Source: Jaminaea rosea (lineage: Eukaryota; Basidiomycota; Exobasidiomycetes; Microstromatales). From it: 64,000 bases of DNA. A program made the translations under genes and the position numbers. Of this stretch, positions 1 through 9,181 are shown piece by piece (within the stretch, counting starts at the first letter, position 1; every line of letters begins with the position of its first letter). The notes below the pieces were generated by a model. The model saw nothing but the letters and a program-made list of their open reading frames with translations, was not told where the DNA came from and made no database searches. The stretch spans positions 2,685,496 through 2,749,495 of the forward strand of contig NW_020289975.1 in the NCBI RefSeq assembly GCF_003144245.1, read 5' to 3'.

Positions 1-1
1 C

Positions 2-319
2 GAGGTGCTGTGTATTGTAGCCATGCGCCAGGCTAGCGACATCTCCGGCTCGTCTAGAGGTCTACTGTTGCGTCTACTAGGCGAAGCTGTCGCTGGTCTG
101 CAGGCGCGATCGAGCGCATCAACGAGGTCTGCCCTGAAGGGTGAGGTGTCTATTCTGGCCGGCAAAATCTTGGAGAGCCTGTTGACCTTGCGAGAAGGTG
201 AATCAGAGGAGCAGAATAGGCGGCAGATCGGGGCTTACTTTGCACAAGCTCTCGGACTCGCAGTATCGGGGGATGAGCAGAGATGGAGACGAGAGCATGT
301 GAGGATGTTGCATTCGTGA
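2..319 (+). CDS. C-terminal end of an unknown protein (cut by window edge)
   Basis: The reading frame is open from the left edge of the window and closes with a TGA at 317-319, so only about 105 C-terminal residues are visible. The segment is mostly helical in character: many Leu, Ala, Gln and Arg residues, no Cys pairs, no membrane segment and no signature motif. It stops about 200 bases before the next gene on the same strand. I do not recognise the family. The frame could be the last exon of a longer spliced gene, and its identity depends on sequence upstream of this window. Confidence 0.5.
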   Translation, partial: EVLCIVAMRQASDISGSSRGLLLRLLGEAVAGLQARSSASTRSALKGEVSILAGKILESLLTLREGESEEQNRRQIGAYFAQALGLAVSGDEQRWRREHVRMLHS

Positions 320-518
320 CCAGACGACAAGGATGTATTTTGCAATGCTATCATGAGCTTTCCCCGGGGTCTAAGATGCTTTGTGCCCTTCCGTCCCGAC
401 CGCGATTCTCTGCCACGCGACGCTGGCTCTCCCACGGGAAAGGCGTCCGCGATTGGTCGACCGTCCATTACTACTCATCGGCTTCGCACCACTACCCCTC
501 CTTCACCACTCCCTCACC

Positions 519-1164
519 ATGCGCCCCACCTCTCTGCTGAGCGTCTCACGCTCGCTGCCTCTGCTCCAACAGCAGGCGGCTTCCTCATCGTCATCAGGAG
601 CGGCTTCATCTCCCTTCACGACGGCGCATCGCAGCTATGTCAAGTCGCTCTACAAGCGATACCTCAAGAACGAGCTTGACTGGGTGATTAGGAGGGACAT
701 TTGGAGGGACAGGGCGATTGAGATTCGTGCAGAGGTAAGTTCCAGGCTCGAACTCATCAGCATGTGCGGTGATAAAGGACAGGCAAGGCAATGTAGCGCC
801 CTTGGACAAGGTCTTCTGCCTGGCGTCTGCAGCTCGTCGAGGCGCATCTATGCTGCTGCCCCCGAACAAGGAGATCGGACATTGGCTCACCGCGTGCGCC
901 CTTCCCCTCGCTTTCGTAGTTTGAGCGCAACAGGCACATTCGCAACCCCCGTGAGCTCGCCAAGGTCCTCGAGGCTGCGGAGGAGCGATTGGCCAGCCTC
1001 GCCCACCCGGACCCTTACAGGCGTGAGTGCGAGGACGAAGAGAGGATTGAATTGTGCAGTACACAGCGTACTGATGTTCCGCATCCTCACTTTAATACAC
1101 CGCAGCGCCCCTCGCCGAGGATGGAACCAAGTGGGAGCGTAACATGCCGCCGCCGTACGTATGA
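519..1164 (+). CDS. NDUFB9: Mitochondrial complex I LYR subunit, NDUFB9/B22 type (3 exons)
   Basis: Accessory subunit of NADH:ubiquinone oxidoreductase in the inner mitochondrial membrane. Likely exons are 519-734, 920-1022 and 1106-1164, giving about 125 residues in frame. The first exon has a Ser/Arg-rich leader (starting MRPTSLLSVSRSL), then the motif SLYKRYLKNELDW, which is the LYR-type tripeptide region of the family. The second exon reads FERNRHIRNPRELAKVLEAA and ends HPDPYR, matching the helix and the HP(Q/D)PY element of NDUFB9. The third exon ends EDGTKWERNMPPPYV. The start is the first ATG in this frame after a pyrimidine-rich leader. The family usually continues past this point. 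A GTACGT at 1155 could be a fourth donor, so the 3' end is the least certain part. Confidence 0.8.
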
Positions 1165-1562
1165 GGCGATTAGGCCAAGCTGGGCAGTCGGATCGTCGGA
1201 GGAATGGGAGGGGGGCATGGCCGGCTCACGTACGACAGCGTCGAGAAAATGTAGGCAGAGGCAGCCAGGTCAGATGCAAAGGAGATACTCAATTCGGCAT
1301 TGTGTGGGGTGAGGACGAAAGCGTGCTTTGCTTCGTGACAGTCGGCGCTCCTGCGTGAGGACAGCATCAACTCGATGCAACACCACGAGGAGGCTTTGTC
1401 AAGGACGAAATGATCAGGTCAAGGTTGCTTGAAGATCAAGATACCGCATTGCGTGCAGAGGTATTGGCGGTAGCATAAAGGGCGAAAGGTGTATCTCAGA
1501 GCGCTATGAACAGATTGATTACCCCTCCTTCTCTCCCCCCTCGCGGCCCCCCTCGCGCCGCT
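1165..1562. other. Gap between complex I subunit gene and EOS1-like gene
   Basis: About 400 bases between two convergent genes. It holds the 3' untranslated parts of both and possibly a last small exon of the NDUFB9 gene (see the GTACGT at 1155). No convincing separate gene, RNA or repeat is visible. Confidence 0.4.
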
Positions 1563-4500
1563 TCATCGCGCCAACAACAACCCCCAAAGCGTCACATAAG
1601 CTAGTGCGCCAATGGGCGCCACATTTCTCCTTACCGCAACCTCCCAATGAAAGACCCTCCTGCTTCTGATATGCCACGACCCTTTCATCGTAGCGGCGGC
1701 CACAGCGGCAGCCCTGTTACTCGCAGCGGCAGAGGCTGTAAGCCCCCATCCGGAGACGGCCCATACCTTCTCGCGCATACGGCGTCGGCGGCGACGTCGT
1801 CGCAGAGCGAGGCGAAGACGACGCAGGGCTTCAGTGGGCGTTTCGCCATCCTGAAGTTGGAGCGAGTCGTGCAGATCTTCATCGTCGTCATCGTCGTCAA
1901 GACCTGTAAGGCCAGCGGTGGTGAGGCCAGGGTCTGTTGTCTCGCCTTCCAGAACGGAATCTTCTGCGCCAGTCACGCCACCACCACCATCGTCCGTTGT
2001 AGCCGCAGCGTCTTCTCGAGCGGGCGATGTATTCTTGCGCCCCGCAGCTCGCATACCCCTCAGTCGCCTGAGGAGGATGTTGGTCATCCCACTTCGCCCA
2101 ATGGAATCGAGCGCACTCGTCTTGATGAGGACACCGTTGCGCTCTTGTTGACGTTCCTCGGCCGCAAGCAGGGCGCCTTCGTCCACCGGCCCTTCGTCTT
2201 CATCGCCGCTCTCTTCGTCGGAGGTAGAGGAGTCGAAGGGTGCTGAACCCATGATCGCACGCCAGAAGCGCTGCCCTGCTCGTACGCGGCCTGGTGTGTA
2301 GGTAGGGCGAGAGGGACGGATGGCTGGACCTGACTCTCCGCCAGCTAGCGTCGAGGCTGGGGTGCGCTCCCTACTGCTGGCGCGCGATCGGGACGAGCCC
2401 ACTGTAGGCGTGTGGAGCGCCGAGGCCCTAGAAGAAGATCCTTGCATCCTTCCATTCCTCGTCGAGCCGCCCGATGGTGGCGCCCTCTGCGTGGGCGCAT
2501 CGGCGATGTTACTCGTGACCCATCTCGCCACGACGTCACTGAAGGCGGTGAAAGACGCAATGACGATCCACGCTTCGACCGGCCTGTCAGGGCCAGCGAC
2601 GAAGATCGTCAGGCGAACGAGCGGCCAGCAGATGGCCTGCAGGGCGATCAATCGGATGAGCGAGGGGAAGAGCGAGTAGTAGATGAGCCACCTGCGCAGC
2701 AAAAGCGTGGTGAGGGAGAGGGCGTGGTACGCCGTGCACAGGGCCCACAGGCTCGCCAAGAGGAAGTCGAGCCCGCAGGTAGCGCGCGCGTGCGGGTATT
2801 CGGCCACGTTGAGGAGTCGACCTTTTTGCAGAAGAGAGCCGCGAGGTGTAGAGCGCGACATGTGCAGCGCGGTGTTGCGTAGAAGCCAGAAGGTGCCTAC
2901 GAAGCCGGGTACGGCGGCTAGCATGCGCAATGGATGGAGAAGCAGGCGGAGAAGCCAGGGTGAGAAGCCATCGTCATCGCTGTCGTCGTCTTTGTCTGCG
3001 CTGACTTCCGTGACTCGTCGCGACGATGTTGCGGGCAGTCGGCGACGGTGATCGTTGGCTGTCGAGCGCCCTTCACTTCTGGTTGGTGGACGACGTTCCC
3101 GCCTCGATCGAGTGGACGAGGTCGTTCGAGAGTGTGAGACCTCGTTTGCTTCTTCGCCTTCGGTGTCGCTTTTCGGTTGCCAAGCAGGGGGCTGTGCAGC
3201 CTCCTCGGCGTCTGGAGCTTGAGCTCGCGTTGGCGGTGCTGGAGTTGTAGAGATTCGGCGCCGCGCCTCACCGATGGCAGATGAAGGAGCTACGCCATGC
3301 TGTTGGAGAGGGACGGACGCGGAGGCAGAATGCCCCCTGTTGCGCCTTGTCTCGAAAGCCAGACCGTCGTCATCATCCATGTCCGCAGCAGCCTGAGCGT
3401 TGATGGAAGCTCCGTCCACCGCATTTGCGGGGCGAGGCGGTGGGAAGTCTGCATCGTTGGCCTGGTACGGCGGAGGAGGCGGAAGCATCTCGCGCACATC
3501 CGCGGGCATATGGTGGGGCGACGCCGCGTCGGAAAGACCATTGACGGCGGTGTCAAGCCCAGCTGCGGCGCCTAAGGCAGCTGCGTGCAATTGCCAAAGG
3601 CGGGGATCCCCCGGAGAAATTCCCCCCTCTCCGCCACTGGGACTGATGCCAAAGTAGCCCACTGGGGAGCGCTGAGCTGCATCCATTACCATAGTCTGCC
3701 AGGCCCCATCGTACGTATGATTTCCTGTTGAAGACGAGGGTAGCCCGATTGGCAAGGATGCGCTCTGAAAGTGGAGATGCGGGCTGCTATGAGTCCGACC
3801 TGGACGGACTGGTCGTGCATTGCCATTACAGCGAATGCCTGTCCCTTCTCCAGCTCCCACCTCGACGTCGCCCTCCTCGCCAGTATCACTCGCATCAGAT
3901 TCTGGGAAGCCTTGCGAGGACGTAAGACTGGCGCCCGAATTCGAGCGGTGTCGCGTTCTCCGGCGGGAGGAGGATGAGGTCGCGACTGAGCTGAAATGAC
4001 CGCTATTTCGCCGCGAGCCTGGAGCACTTCCTCCCGCCACATCGGATGATGAGCGCAAACGATTTCTGCTAGATGAATGCTGCTGTTGACGACCGCTGTG
4101 GCTGCGCGAGCCTGACGGCCGAGCTGAAGCAGACGAGCTAAGGCTTCCACTACCTGCAGAAGAGCCGCCAGCTGCGGCTCGCACGGGAGCTGGCCACGAG
4201 CCTGTCTCCAGAGGTGAAAGCCGCGGCGACTCCATCGCTGGCGGAGTAGTCGCTGGCGTGAAGCCTGTACCACGAAAGTCATGAAAGGGCGAGAGCCGCC
4301 TCTCAGAGGAGTGAGGGAAGAGGGAAGAGCTGGGTAGGTTGGTCATAGAGAGTGGAGAGAGGGGCGAGATCATGGGCAGCGCAGATGAAGGGGATGCTGG
4401 GGATGATGACGTCGACTCGGATCGTATACGCCGGTCGATGGATGTCCGCGACTTTGGTCGGCGAAGACCTCTCGGTGTGGATGATGAGGACATCGATAGG

Positions 4501-4742
4501 CGTGGGGAGGATGGAGAGGATGCCGACGAGGATGCGCGTGGGACAGCCTCATCGCTGATTGGAAAGGTATGTGCGCTTTCGTCGAGGTCGAGGTCACCGC
4601 TGCGCATAGCAATGGAGTTGCGCAATACCTCGAGGCTGGCAAAGCTCGCCGAAGGAGAGACGGGCGCAGACACCGAAGATGTCGTCGGCATCATGGCGCG
4701 CCTTTGCCTCTGCGGCGGCGAATCCGGCGGGGATGTGGCCAT
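1563..4742 (-). CDS. EOS1: EOS1-like N-glycosylation/ER membrane protein with long disordered N-terminus
   Basis: A single 1059-residue frame starting at an ATG whose complement lies at 4740-4742. Residues 1 to about 590 are Ser/Pro/Arg-rich and probably unstructured. The folded part is roughly residues 590-740, with hydrophobic segments containing LLRNTALHM, LDFLLASLWALCTAYHAL, RWLIYYSLFPSLIRLIALQ and EAWIVIASFTAFSD. This order (a first membrane helix followed by LLRN, then three more helices) resembles the yeast ER protein Eos1, which is linked to N-glycosylation and oxidative stress tolerance. After a second disordered, acidic stretch and a run of nine arginines, a last hydrophobic helix (APIGALAYVTLWGLLLA) ends the protein. 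Fungal Eos1 proteins are much shorter, so the flanking low-complexity regions are an expansion. The assignment rests on the membrane core only. Confidence 0.68.
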   Translation of the reverse strand: MATSPPDSPPQRQRRAMMPTTSSVSAPVSPSASFASLEVLRNSIAMRSGDLDLDESAHTFPISDEAVPRASSSASSPSSPRLSMSSSSTPRGLRRPKSRTSIDRRIRSESTSSSPASPSSALPMISPLSPLSMTNLPSSSLFPHSSERRLSPFHDFRGTGFTPATTPPAMESPRLSPLETGSWPAPVRAAAGGSSAGSGSLSSSASARPSGSRSHSGRQQQHSSSRNRLRSSSDVAGGSAPGSRRNSGHFSSVATSSSSRRRTRHRSNSGASLTSSQGFPESDASDTGEEGDVEVGAGEGTGIRCNGNARPVRPGRTHSSPHLHFQSASLPIGLPSSSTGNHTYDGAWQTMVMDAAQRSPVGYFGISPSGGEGGISPGDPRLWQLHAAALGAAAGLDTAVNGLSDAASPHHMPADVREMLPPPPPYQANDADFPPPRPANAVDGASINAQAAADMDDDDGLAFETRRNRGHSASASVPLQQHGVAPSSAIGEARRRISTTPAPPTRAQAPDAEEAAQPPAWQPKSDTEGEEANEVSHSRTTSSTRSRRERRPPTRSEGRSTANDHRRRLPATSSRRVTEVSADKDDDSDDDGFSPWLLRLLLHPLRMLAAVPGFVGTFWLLRNTALHMSRSTPRGSLLQKGRLLNVAEYPHARATCGLDFLLASLWALCTAYHALSLTTLLLRRWLIYYSLFPSLIRLIALQAICWPLVRLTIFVAGPDRPVEAWIVIASFTAFSDVVARWVTSNIADAPTQRAPPSGGSTRNGRMQGSSSRASALHTPTVGSSRSRASSRERTPASTLAGGESGPAIRPSRPTYTPGRVRAGQRFWRAIMGSAPFDSSTSDEESGDEDEGPVDEGALLAAEERQQERNGVLIKTSALDSIGRSGMTNILLRRLRGMRAAGRKNTSPAREDAAATTDDGGGGVTGAEDSVLEGETTDPGLTTAGLTGLDDDDDDEDLHDSLQLQDGETPTEALRRLRLALRRRRRRRRMREKVWAVSGWGLTASAAASNRAAAVAAATMKGSWHIRSRRVFHWEVAVRRNVAPIGALAYVTLWGLLLAR

Positions 4743-6197
4743 GCCTCTCTGCGACTTTGAACTCTAGGCGCGGTAGCGAGAGGCTATCATGGATGCGATG
4801 AGAGCGGGGGCTGTGGTGGTAATGAGGGCAAGGCTGGTTGACGACGACGTGGCGTGGGTGAGAAATAGACCACGATTGCCAGGAACAGGCTAGAGATAGA
4901 GTGCCGCCGCTGCCGCCCACCGCCCGCCGCCCGTCGCCTGGATGGAGGCCGCCCACCACGCGGCAGCAACGACGCTCCAAGACTACGACGACAACGACGA
5001 CGAAGACGCTACTTTGAGCTGAGCGAACCAGGGCCGCCAAGGTGTTGATCAACTATGATCTCGACGCGACCTCGTATAAGATATTACGATAGCAGCTCAC
5101 TGATACCCGTGAGACCTGGATCCAGATTCGCCATCACCGGCAAGCCTGTTTGCACCCGTTTCCAATCTGACCTTCCCGCGACAAGCAGGAACCGTCGGCA
5201 CACTGAGACCAAGGTGTTTGCTGCTGCTGCGGGTGACAATGGCTCAATTGAAGCTAGGCTACTCAATCTCGCGAGACAGCCTCCAATAGGCTTTGTTTGA
5301 GGAAGAGCCGTGGGAGATGGAGACGGCATCGCCAAAGGCCACGCGACGAGGCACAATTCCAACACCGCGACGCCGCTGCGCGAGAAAGTCCCGATGGACG
5401 AGGTGCATCAACCTTCGCATCGCCCCCGTTTCAACGTCTACGCGACATTGAACGCGGCCATGAACCGCCCATTTACCGCCCGACTTGGTACGGCAAATCA
5501 AGGTTGCGCCTCAGAAGGCATGCAAAGTGCGAAGGCCGGGGCCCGTGGCAGCCAGCAATGGACGGCAATAGCAGCGGCTTGCTTGTTCCCTCGACCGGTC
5601 CACCGTCATCGATCACAAAGCTGCTGTGTGGAGTCCGAGGTAGCGAGCCAGATTTGGCTAGACGTTTGAATGCTGCTGCTTGCCTGAGCCGGAAACTCAA
5701 TCCAGTCTACGCCAGTTCCAGCTTGGACACGGGTTTCGGTCGGGTGACATCTGCTACTTTCCTTTCCTCACCCCACCTACTTTCCCTTTATCCTCTCCAC
5801 GCACGCACCAACGTCTGTGAAGCGGCTCATAGAGGACAATCGTCTTGACTGGTTCAAGTGATTGCCTTCCTCGCACCTTCCTCCTCCTCTCCCTCTTCAG
5901 ATACTCGAATCGCCCTCTGTCCGGGAGACAGCAGGAGCGAAACCAGCGCCTTCCAGGATAGCCTCTTTGCGGAGCTCTTGCTCAGGCCGAGCAGCCTTTC
6001 AACATTGCTCTAGTCTTCACGGCTTCTATACGCACAGAGAAGGGGTCCGTCTTCAAGCAAGCGTTCTCTGTTCGTTCCCTCTCAAGGCGTCAATCATCGA
6101 CAAAGGACTTCAGTGGCCGGCCACCTTCGATCGTCCTCGTTCTATCCCCTCTTCCACCTTCCCTCCCTTACCTCTTTCCTTCACGACATCCTCCAAC
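4743..6197. promoter_or_regulatory. Divergent intergenic region between EOS1-like gene and a low-complexity protein gene
   Basis: About 1.45 kb separating two genes read away from each other, so it must hold both promoters and 5' leaders. The last 60 bases before 6198 are strongly pyrimidine-rich (TTCCACCTTCCCTCC type), as expected for a fungal transcript leader. Scattered open frames here have no protein character. No TATA box or known operator can be defended. Confidence 0.45.
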
Positions 6198-8810
6198 ATG
6201 CCTTCTCGTAGGCAAACTCCCTCCGTCTCGCAGTACTTTGATCAATGGCTCCCTTCGACGAGCGCTTCGCCGAGCCTCTCGCCAACGATGGCGTTTGGGT
6301 CGCCCATTCTCTCGGCTGTCAGCAAAGGCTTCAAGGGCGCCTACGACGCCTTTGCTAGTCCTATGCTCGGCACTTGGGGACCCTTGCTGGGGGGCGTCAA
6401 GGGTGATGGTATGTGCAACCGGGCAGGTCATGATGAGGGACACCGACGATTGACCCCATCTCCCCCCTCTCACGCAGGCTCCTTCTTCGGCGGCCTTATG
6501 AGCGACGACAGCCCAGTCCCCTCTGACATGGGCTCGTGCGCAACGTCGTCACCCTCGTACACCTTCCCCATTGCCACGGCTCAGATCGATTTGCCTGCGT
6601 GGTGCGCCGATGCCACCGCCCTTTCCCCCTCGGAAGATGACCTGCGTGGCCCAGACGCAGCTCCTAAGGCGGAACCCATCAGGAAGCTGCGTCACACAGG
6701 TAATCGCCGAAAGAAGCAGTCGATATCGGCCGCAACGGCCCCTGCTTCGCCTGAGTTGGAGGGTGGAGCAGGCGATGTTATTCGCTCGCACGTCGTCGAC
6801 CCTTACCTGAACCCCATCCCAGCCAATCGCCTCCCTCTGCGCCAGTACGTGAGTGCGCCGGAGCTTCACGCTCAGCGATACTCCCAGGCAGCACCCGTGC
6901 AAAAAGCAGGAGAGACGCGCGTCGGTGGTGGTTTGATGGCTTCGGCGTCGATGGACGATCTACTCAGCGAGCTGGGCTGGTCGTCAGCGCAGGACTATGG
7001 CAGTGGCGGTGCGACATCGGACGCCGGGCCTGCGGTCGCGCAGGCAGCTGGCAACGCTCCGGAGAGCGGCTCTCTCTTCCAGCGTCGTGCGGCGCAGTGG
7101 AGGGATGAGATGCCTGCGCCTGCTCCCATTCAGACTTCCAACGAGGCTTCCGCCGTGACATCGTCCTCCTTTACGAACCCGGAGCCACACACTGCGGAAA
7201 GTAATATCCGACAACAGCAGCGTCGCCTCGAGATCGAGCAGATCCAAGCTCAGTACGCCGCCACACACGCCGGATCATTTGGCATGCCTCTCCTCAACGA
7301 CTTTGTCACCCCAGCAGCTCAGCACACAGGCGACGAGTCGTGCGAGAAGACGGCACGGACTGTGCAAGCGGCGTTGCTGTTTGGCTCAGACGCGCCCGAG
7401 CGACGCAACAGCGTCGAAAACCTGAGCGTATTCGGCTTCCCTACTGACAGCAATGGGCGACAGTATCATGCGCCTCAGCAGCAGCAGCAGCATCCCTCAG
7501 CCAGCCCTTACGGTGGCCACTACCTGCTCTACAGCGGCGGTCCTGCCACGGGACCCGGCTTCACCTCTACCTTCCCTCCATCGTCCGACCCTCGCACTCC
7601 CCGTCAGCGTAAGCAATCTATGCCGGCACAACAGCAGCAGGCTAATTCGCTGCAGCTCGAAGGAGTGCCGTCGTACGCCATGCGACCGCAGTCCTCGGTC
7701 ACACGCGGCGCAGCGGCCGAGACAATCAACCCCTCGACTGCATTTGCAACGCCTCAACAACAGCGCACCTACGCGGCCACGGTACCGCTTATGCCCGTCT
7801 ACCTCCCCCCTACCGACCCAATGCACCAGCACCAGCATCAAGGACCTCCCTGGTCAGCCCCTCGCCCCTCGTCAAGCGCCTCTTCGCACCCAGGCAGCGG
7901 AGGGTCGACGCACACTTACGCTAGCCTGCCCTCGACAACTCACACTTCGCAGGGCTACGCTAGCGTGCAACAGGCCCCCGTCAAGCTCGAGCCTCAGCAA
8001 CAGCGCACGATGCCCAAGACTCCCACCTCTGCCTCCTCCTCAATGGCAAAGAAGGCGCGATCTACGCCCAACCTCCGCAACACACCACCGAGCAGCGCCG
8101 ACGTCACTCATGCGTCGTCGAGCAGCGCCGGTGGCAGTAGTGGAGCAAGGCACGCATCGCCAACCACGCCGACGAGGAAGATCGCAACGAATCGCCGCGT
8201 GCAGTCCAACAAGGATTTGCGTGGTAGCGCAGGGCTGGGTTCGCCCATTGGTTTGCACAAGAGAAAGGCTGCTTCAGGTAGTGCAGGCAGCGGCTCGGCG
8301 GCAGCGGAGATGGCTGCTGTGATGGGTGAGGGTGTCGATCCTTGGGCCCCTGCACCCGGCGGGTTCAGCTTCGTCAACTACGGCGTTGAAGATGCACAGG
8401 AGCTGTGCGCCGCTGTGGCTCCGAGTGGAAGCACGAAAATTCCCTTGAAGGGCTACGTAGCAAAGGAAGGACAAAGCGCTTCGGGCGCGACGGCGGCGAC
8501 GGCAAGCAGTGCATCGAGCAGCAGCGCCGGTCACAGCCACAGCGGTGGACTCCCGCACAAGGCTCCTTCTGCTGCCATCAAGAGCAAGCCCCGCCCAAAG
8601 GCTACGGTTGACAACTCGCGATGGATCCAGGAGACGGGCGAGGAGACGGATGACGAGGATGACGATTCGGATGGAGAGGATTTCGATGACTCTGGCGCGG
8701 GTGCATCGCCTGCGAAGAAGAGGAAGAGCATCGGTGGCGCAAGTGGGACGGGTGTGGGGGCCTCGCCCGCTAAGAAGGCAACGCCGAGGAGGAAGGCAGG
8801 GGTTGCGTGA
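6198..8810 (+). CDS. Large Ser/Gln-rich low-complexity protein, unknown function (2 exons)
   Basis: Start chosen at ATG 6198 because a pyrimidine-rich leader precedes it and the conserved-looking part begins MPSRRQTPSVSQYFDQW. A likely intron at 6409-6477 (GTATGT to CGCAG, 69 nt) leaves 847 residues. Visible features are Ser/Pro-rich tracts, several Gln runs (residues around 7470-7500 in DNA terms), a basic patch KKARSTPNL, and an acidic tail (TDDEDDDSDGEDFDD) followed by lysine-rich SPAKKRKS and SPAKKATPRRK repeats near the C-terminus. That composition suggests a nuclear, perhaps chromatin- or transcription-associated protein, but no folded domain is recognisable. Function is unknown. Confidence 0.7.
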   Translation: MPSRRQTPSVSQYFDQWLPSTSASPSLSPTMAFGSPILSAVSKGFKGAYDAFASPMLGTWGPLLGGVKGDGMCNRAGHDEGHRRLTPSPPSHAGSFFGGLMSDDSPVPSDMGSCATSSPSYTFPIATAQIDLPAWCADATALSPSEDDLRGPDAAPKAEPIRKLRHTGNRRKKQSISAATAPASPELEGGAGDVIRSHVVDPYLNPIPANRLPLRQYVSAPELHAQRYSQAAPVQKAGETRVGGGLMASASMDDLLSELGWSSAQDYGSGGATSDAGPAVAQAAGNAPESGSLFQRRAAQWRDEMPAPAPIQTSNEASAVTSSSFTNPEPHTAESNIRQQQRRLEIEQIQAQYAATHAGSFGMPLLNDFVTPAAQHTGDESCEKTARTVQAALLFGSDAPERRNSVENLSVFGFPTDSNGRQYHAPQQQQQHPSASPYGGHYLLYSGGPATGPGFTSTFPPSSDPRTPRQRKQSMPAQQQQANSLQLEGVPSYAMRPQSSVTRGAAAETINPSTAFATPQQQRTYAATVPLMPVYLPPTDPMHQHQHQGPPWSAPRPSSSASSHPGSGGSTHTYASLPSTTHTSQGYASVQQAPVKLEPQQQRTMPKTPTSASSSMAKKARSTPNLRNTPPSSADVTHASSSSAGGSSGARHASPTTPTRKIATNRRVQSNKDLRGSAGLGSPIGLHKRKAASGSAGSGSAAAEMAAVMGEGVDPWAPAPGGFSFVNYGVEDAQELCAAVAPSGSTKIPLKGYVAKEGQSASGATAATASSASSSSAGHSHSGGLPHKAPSAAIKSKPRPKATVDNSRWIQETGEETDDEDDDSDGEDFDDSGAGASPAKKRKSIGGASGTGVGASPAKKATPRRKAGVA

Positions 8811-9181
8811 GCGGGGCAAATGGTCAAGGTGGTGGGCAAGGGCCCCTGCTCGAACAGGAGTGAATCCATGTGGGCCTCTGTGTGAGGGTCATGGGCATTT
8901 GGCATTTGGCCGTTGGGTATTTACAGCGGTCGCAAGCATGCAAGCGGGCAGTGCGGCAGGGCAGCGGCGTGATACAGAAGCAAGCGCTGTCGAGCAGTGC
9001 GTTGTGGAACCTGTGCTATCGCAGTGTCTTTGGGATGATCGTTTGTACCTGGAGTAGAAGGCCAGTGTGGCCTGTCTTGCTGGAAGGCTGTCTCGTTCCT
9101 TTTGTTAATACCATCTTTATCACTTCATCCCCTCCGAAGAGCGCCTGAAGTCCAGCTTGTCGTGCTCGTTGCATCGTCCCC
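8811..9181. other. Convergent 3' region
   Basis: About 370 bases between two convergent genes. It should hold both 3' untranslated regions and polyadenylation signals. I see no gene, repeat or structured RNA. Confidence 0.4.

Noticed and set aside
7470-7500. CAG run as a possible microsatellite element
   Set aside because: It is an in-frame Gln tract of a coding region, one of several in that protein.
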